A DNA stretch of 64,000 nt from contig CAWIED010000001.1 in assembly GCA_963835085.1 (NCBI GenBank), positions 2,604,001-2,668,000 on the forward strand, in the 5' to 3' direction. The first letter of the stretch is position 1; every line of letters starts with the position of its first letter. Of this stretch, positions 60,980 through 64,000 are shown piece by piece. Source of the DNA: JBDIAG01 sp963835085. Its GTDB lineage: Bacteria > Actinomycetota > Actinomycetes > Actinomycetales > CAWJMD01. Both the position numbers and the translations under genes were made by a program. The notes beneath the pieces are model-generated. The model was not told the DNA's origin, made no database searches, and worked only from the letters and a program-made list of their open reading frames with translations.

Positions 60980-61933
60980 TTATGCACTCACCGCCGGCAG
61001 CACCTCGTCGCCGTAGAACTCGATCATCGCGCGGTAGTTCGGGCCCATGTTGGCGACGTACACCTCGTCGAAACCCGCGTCCGCGAACGGGGTGAACGCG
61101 GCTTGATGCTCGTGCACGTCGGCGCCGCACACCGTCGCCTCCGCGACCGACTCACGCGTGACCAGTGACGAGGCCTGCTCGAAGTGCTGGGGCGACGGCA
61201 ACACCTGTGACAGCTCTCCCGGCACACCGGAGGTCGCCCACAGCCGGTAGGCGTGGTCAAGCCCTTCCTCCGGTGTCGCCGCGAACGCAACCTTGAACCC
61301 GGCCATGCACGGTGCGTCCGCGCCCTTGAGCTCGCGGAAGCGGCGCACCGACTCCGCGTCGGGCTGCGTCGAGATGAACCCGTCGCCGATGCGGGCCGCC
61401 ACCTCGAGCGCCTTGGGGCCGAAGGCCGAGACATAGATCTGCGGTGCCGGCCGGTGCAGGGTGTAGAGGCGCGCCGTGTCCACCGTGTAGTGCTCGCCCT
61501 CGTGCGAGACGACGTCTCCGCTCCAGAGGCGGCGAATGATCTCGACCGCCTCCTCGAGCATCTCCAGTCGTCGCTCGGCGTGCGGCCACGGCCCGCCGAG
61601 GATGTGCTCGTTGAGCGCCTCGCCCGACCCGACGCCCAGGATGAAACGACCGCCCAGCATCGTCGCGGACGTCATCGCGGCCTGTGCCACGACCGCAGGG
61701 TGGATGCGCACCGTGGGGCAGGTGACCGCGGTCGTCACGGGCAGCCCGCACACCTGGGAGATGGCACCGATGACAGACCACACGAAAGGGCTCTGGCCCT
61801 GCTCATCGTTCCACGGGTGATAGTGGTCGCTGATCCACAAACCGCGAAAGCCCGCCCGTTCGGCGAGGACCGCCTGCTCGACGAGCTCGTCCGGCCCATA
61901 TTCCTCGCAGGACAGGAAGTAACCAACGCGCAT
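60980..61933 (-). CDS. F420-dependent LLM-class oxidoreductase
   Basis: The 317-residue protein has a luciferase-like TIM barrel. It opens GYFLSCEEYGPDELVEQAV and has GLWISDHYHPWNDEQGQSPFVW, GRFILGVGSGEALNEH and PQIYVSAFGPKALEVAARIGDGF. These match the F420-dependent glucose-6-phosphate dehydrogenase-like subgroup (TIGR03557 type) rather than the alkane-sulfonate type. ATG at 61933 follows AAGGGA; the longer frame to 62047 is Arg-rich. It points to an organism that makes coenzyme F420. The substrate is not known. Confidence 0.87.
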   Translation of the reverse strand: MRVGYFLSCEEYGPDELVEQAVLAERAGFRGLWISDHYHPWNDEQGQSPFVWSVIGAISQVCGLPVTTAVTCPTVRIHPAVVAQAAMTSATMLGGRFILGVGSGEALNEHILGGPWPHAERRLEMLEEAVEIIRRLWSGDVVSHEGEHYTVDTARLYTLHRPAPQIYVSAFGPKALEVAARIGDGFISTQPDAESVRRFRELKGADAPCMAGFKVAFAATPEEGLDHAYRLWATSGVPGELSQVLPSPQHFEQASSLVTRESVAEATVCGADVHEHQAAFTPFADAGFDEVYVANMGPNYRAMIEFYGDEVLPAVSA

Positions 61934-62202
61934 GACACGTTCCCTTCGACTCGAGGGGCGTCCGCGCGGTCGCATCGGTCTAGCGGGCGTGCCCCGACGA
62001 CGGATCGCCGGCCCGGTGCTGGACCTTCTTCGTGATTCCTCACCCAACCACCGGACGGGTACAGCGGCAAGCCGAGATGGCCGTCGTCCGGCCTCTCACA
62101 CACCCGAACCGCGCGAGGTTTGTCGCGCAGCAGCGGCGGGTACAACCACTTTCGACCGATCGACGAGCCGAGAGGTCGCCAAACCCGGAGAAGGAGGACG
62201 AC

Positions 62203-62790
62203 ATGGGAGACGCCGCCGAAGACCGCGCGAGGGCCGCCGAACTGCCTGCGGGTGACGTCATTCGCATCCTGCTGGAGCAGCACGCGCGCGTCCACGACCT
62301 GTTCGATCAGATTGCCGCCACTCGTGGCGCCGAGCGCGCGCACGCCTTCGACGACCTACGCCGGCTCCTTGCGGTGCACGAGACGGCGGAGGAGGAGGTA
62401 CTGCGCCCCGTCACCCGTGACCTCGTGGGCAAGGGGGTGGCCGACGCCCGCAACGAAGAGGAGGACAAGGCCAACAAGGTCCTCGCGCAGCTGGAGAAAC
62501 TGGACTGCGACAGCGCCGAATTCGACTCGCTGATGGCCGAGTTCAAGTCCTCCGTCACCGATCACGCCGAGAAGGAGGAGAACGAGGAGTTCCCCAGGAT
62601 CCTCGTCGAGCTCGACGCCAAGAGGCGCGGGACGATGGGCTCACGCCTCCAGGTCGCCGAGCAGCTTGCGCCGACCCATCCGCATCCCTCCATGGCCGGA
62701 GCCGAGGCCGTGACCCATCAGCCCGCGGGCCCGTTCGTGGCCATGGTCGATCGCGTCCGCCACGCGTTCCACCACGGCGCAGACCGTTGA
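62203..62790 (+). CDS. Hemerythrin-like HHE domain protein
   Basis: The 195-residue protein has an HHE cation-binding core (residues ~20-150) with RILLEQHARVHDLFDQI, LAVHETAEEEVLRP and SVTDHAEKEENEEFP. The His and Glu residues could hold a di-iron site. Such proteins handle oxygen, nitric oxide or iron. The tail contains a His/Pro segment (THPHPSMAG). ATG at 62203 follows AAGGAGG with five bases of spacing; the longer frame from 62032 is not supported. It precedes a ThDP enzyme on the same strand by 58 bases. Confidence 0.88.
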   Translation: MGDAAEDRARAAELPAGDVIRILLEQHARVHDLFDQIAATRGAERAHAFDDLRRLLAVHETAEEEVLRPVTRDLVGKGVADARNEEEDKANKVLAQLEKLDCDSAEFDSLMAEFKSSVTDHAEKEENEEFPRILVELDAKRRGTMGSRLQVAEQLAPTHPHPSMAGAEAVTHQPAGPFVAMVDRVRHAFHHGADR

Positions 62791-62848
62791 CGGCGTCGCC
62801 CGTCCAGCCCGTCCGCCGCCGCAACGGTGGCTCGTCCAAGGAGCATCG

Positions 62849-64000
62849 ATGACCACGACCGTCGGCGATTACATCCTGTCCCGTCTGCGCGACTGGGGCG
62901 TTGACCACGTCTTCGGCTACGCAGGAGACGGCATCAACGGGTTGCTGGCCGCCTGGGAGCGCGCGGGCGACCAGCCCCGGTTCGTCCAGGCCCGGCATGA
63001 GGAGATGGCTGCCTTCGAGGCCTGCGGTTACGCCAAGTTCACCGGCCGCGTCGGCGTGTGCACGGCCACGAGCGGGCCGGGTGCGATCCATCTGCTCAAC
63101 GGCCTGTACGACGCCAAGCTCGACCATGTGCCCGTCGTCGCCATCGTCGGCCAGACGGCGCGGTCGGCGATGGGAGGGGCGTACCAGCAGGAGGTCGACC
63201 TGCTCTCGCTCTACAAGGACGTGGCGAGCCAGTACTGCCAGATGGTCATGGTCCCCGAGCAGCTGCCCAACGTGCTCGATCGCGCGCTGCGCATCGCCGC
63301 GAGCCAGCGCACCGTCACGGCCATCATCGTCCCGAGCGACGTGCAGGAATTGGAGTACACCCCTCCGACGCATGCCTTCAAAATGGTGCCCTCCAGTCTC
63401 GACCACGCGGCGGCGGCGCCGGTGGCCGCCGACGCCGATCTCGATCGGGCCGCAGACCTCCTGAACGCGGGCGAGAAAGTCGCCATCCTCGTCGGTCAGG
63501 GGGCGCGGTGCGCGGCCCAGGAGGTGACCGAGGTCGCCGATCTGCTCGGTGCCGGCGTCGCCAAGGCGCTGCTCGGCAAGGACGTCCTGCCCGACGAGCT
63601 GCGGTGGGTCACAGGGGCGATCGGCCTGCTCGGCACCCGCCCGTCGTATGAGCTGATGACCGACTGCGACACCCTGCTCGTCGTCGGGTCGAACTTCCCC
63701 TACACCCAGTTCCTGCCGCCCTTCAGCAAGGACGGCCCGGCGGCGCGCGCCGTCCAGATCGACATCGATCCCACCCTGCTCGGGATGCGCTATCCCTTCG
63801 AGGTCAACCTCGTCGGAGACGCTCGGGCGACGCTGCGGGCGCTCCTGCCGCGCCTGCGCAGGAAGGAAGACCGCTCCTGGCGGGAGACCGTCCAGGACAA
63901 CGTCGCCCGGTGGTGGGAGGTGATGAACGCACGAGGCAAGGTGACGGCCGACCCCATCAACCCAGAGCACGTGTTCGCCGAGCTGTCACCCCTGCTTCCC
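62849..64000 (+). CDS. Thiamine diphosphate-dependent enzyme, pyruvate oxidase-like (3' end outside window)
   Basis: The visible 384 residues cover the N-terminal ThDP-binding domain and most of the central domain. The catalytic Glu is in ARHEEMAAF (near 52), and CTATSGPGAIHLLNGLYDAKLDHVPVVAIVGQ is the family signature. The central domain has ILVGQGARCAAQEV and VQIDIDPTLLGMRYPF. It resembles PoxB-type pyruvate dehydrogenases (quinone) and other TPP-requiring proteins; the ThDP phosphate site, expected later, lies outside. ATG at 62849 follows AAGGAG. The frame continues through the last base of the window. Confidence 0.88.
   Translation, partial: MTTTVGDYILSRLRDWGVDHVFGYAGDGINGLLAAWERAGDQPRFVQARHEEMAAFEACGYAKFTGRVGVCTATSGPGAIHLLNGLYDAKLDHVPVVAIVGQTARSAMGGAYQQEVDLLSLYKDVASQYCQMVMVPEQLPNVLDRALRIAASQRTVTAIIVPSDVQELEYTPPTHAFKMVPSSLDHAAAAPVAADADLDRAADLLNAGEKVAILVGQGARCAAQEVTEVADLLGAGVAKALLGKDVLPDELRWVTGAIGLLGTRPSYELMTDCDTLLVVGSNFPYTQFLPPFSKDGPAARAVQIDIDPTLLGMRYPFEVNLVGDARATLRALLPRLRRKEDRSWRETVQDNVARWWEVMNARGKVTADPINPEHVFAELSPLLP

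Noticed and set aside
60876..60987. Short minus-strand frame beginning MHKPRHGGVLRL between the LLM and topoisomerase genes
   Set aside because: It continues as a shadow of the topoisomerase gene in another frame and has no recognisable domain.

Overview
The window reads as chromosomal DNA of a high-GC actinobacterium. Supporting marks are a DUF222/13E12-type HNH protein, DUF3017 and DUF6350 membrane proteins, a mycobacterial-type NadE and SerC, an IdeR regulator with all DtxR-family metal ligands, an HspR (HAIR) operator, a c-di-AMP (ydaO/yuaA) riboswitch on an NlpC/P60 gene, an F420-dependent LLM-class oxidoreductase and many GTG starts. I cannot name the genus. No rRNA, tRNA, CRISPR array, transposase or prophage was seen.

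Layout. 1-5200: truncated HNH protein, folD, a SpoIIE-type phosphatase and mdh. 5270-12721 (minus): a tightly overlapping moxR - DUF58 - transglutaminase-like - Fn3 operon. 12948-18490: MFS transporter, a repeat-bearing gap, DUF3017 protein, nadE, a two-domain VOC protein and a 111-bp tandem array. 18489-25273 (minus apart from one small gene): purN-purH, a DUF6350 protein and sucC-sucD. 25421-30138: thioredoxin, a B12-binding protein, a frameshifted GMC oxidoreductase, a LacI regulator and an AroE-like dehydrogenase. 30201-36703: hsp20 under a HAIR site, pcrA (frameshifted as given), an HNH gene, gntP and gntK. 37052-40409: a GNAT remnant, two secreted cell-wall proteins (one under the riboswitch) and ideR. 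40623-45310 (minus): an ATP-grasp protein, two esterase-fold proteins and an EntS-like exporter behind a structured leader with a possible 12-residue uORF. 45446-53014: LD-carboxypeptidase, a YcaQ-like protein, two methyltransferases, a 36-residue small ORF, a TetR regulator, a phospholipase D-like protein and pdxH. 53335-64000: serC, an ACT protein, a large secreted repeat/RCC1 protein, a TetR-DMT pair, topoisomerase IB, an LLM oxidoreductase, a hemerythrin protein and a truncated ThDP enzyme.

Most genes are housekeeping: one-carbon and purine synthesis (folD, purN, purH), TCA cycle (mdh, sucCD), NAD, PLP and serine synthesis (nadE, pdxH, serC), gluconate use (gntK, gntP). The less ordinary content is repetitive DNA and one gene group. 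Three copies of a 96-97 bp element with 19-bp terminal inverted repeats lie in intergenic DNA. A different two-block repeat sits just after the stop codons of both mdh and sucD. Tandem repeats occur inside pdxH (six exact 30-bp copies), moxR, the Fn3 gene and pcrA, and between genes with 18-, 73- and 111-bp periods.

The best candidate for an undescribed system is the ATP-grasp / esterase / enterochelin-esterase-like / EntS-like exporter group beside ideR. Three apparent one-base insertions (two in the GMC gene, one in pcrA) more likely reflect errors in the assembled sequence than real lesions, because pcrA is a core gene.
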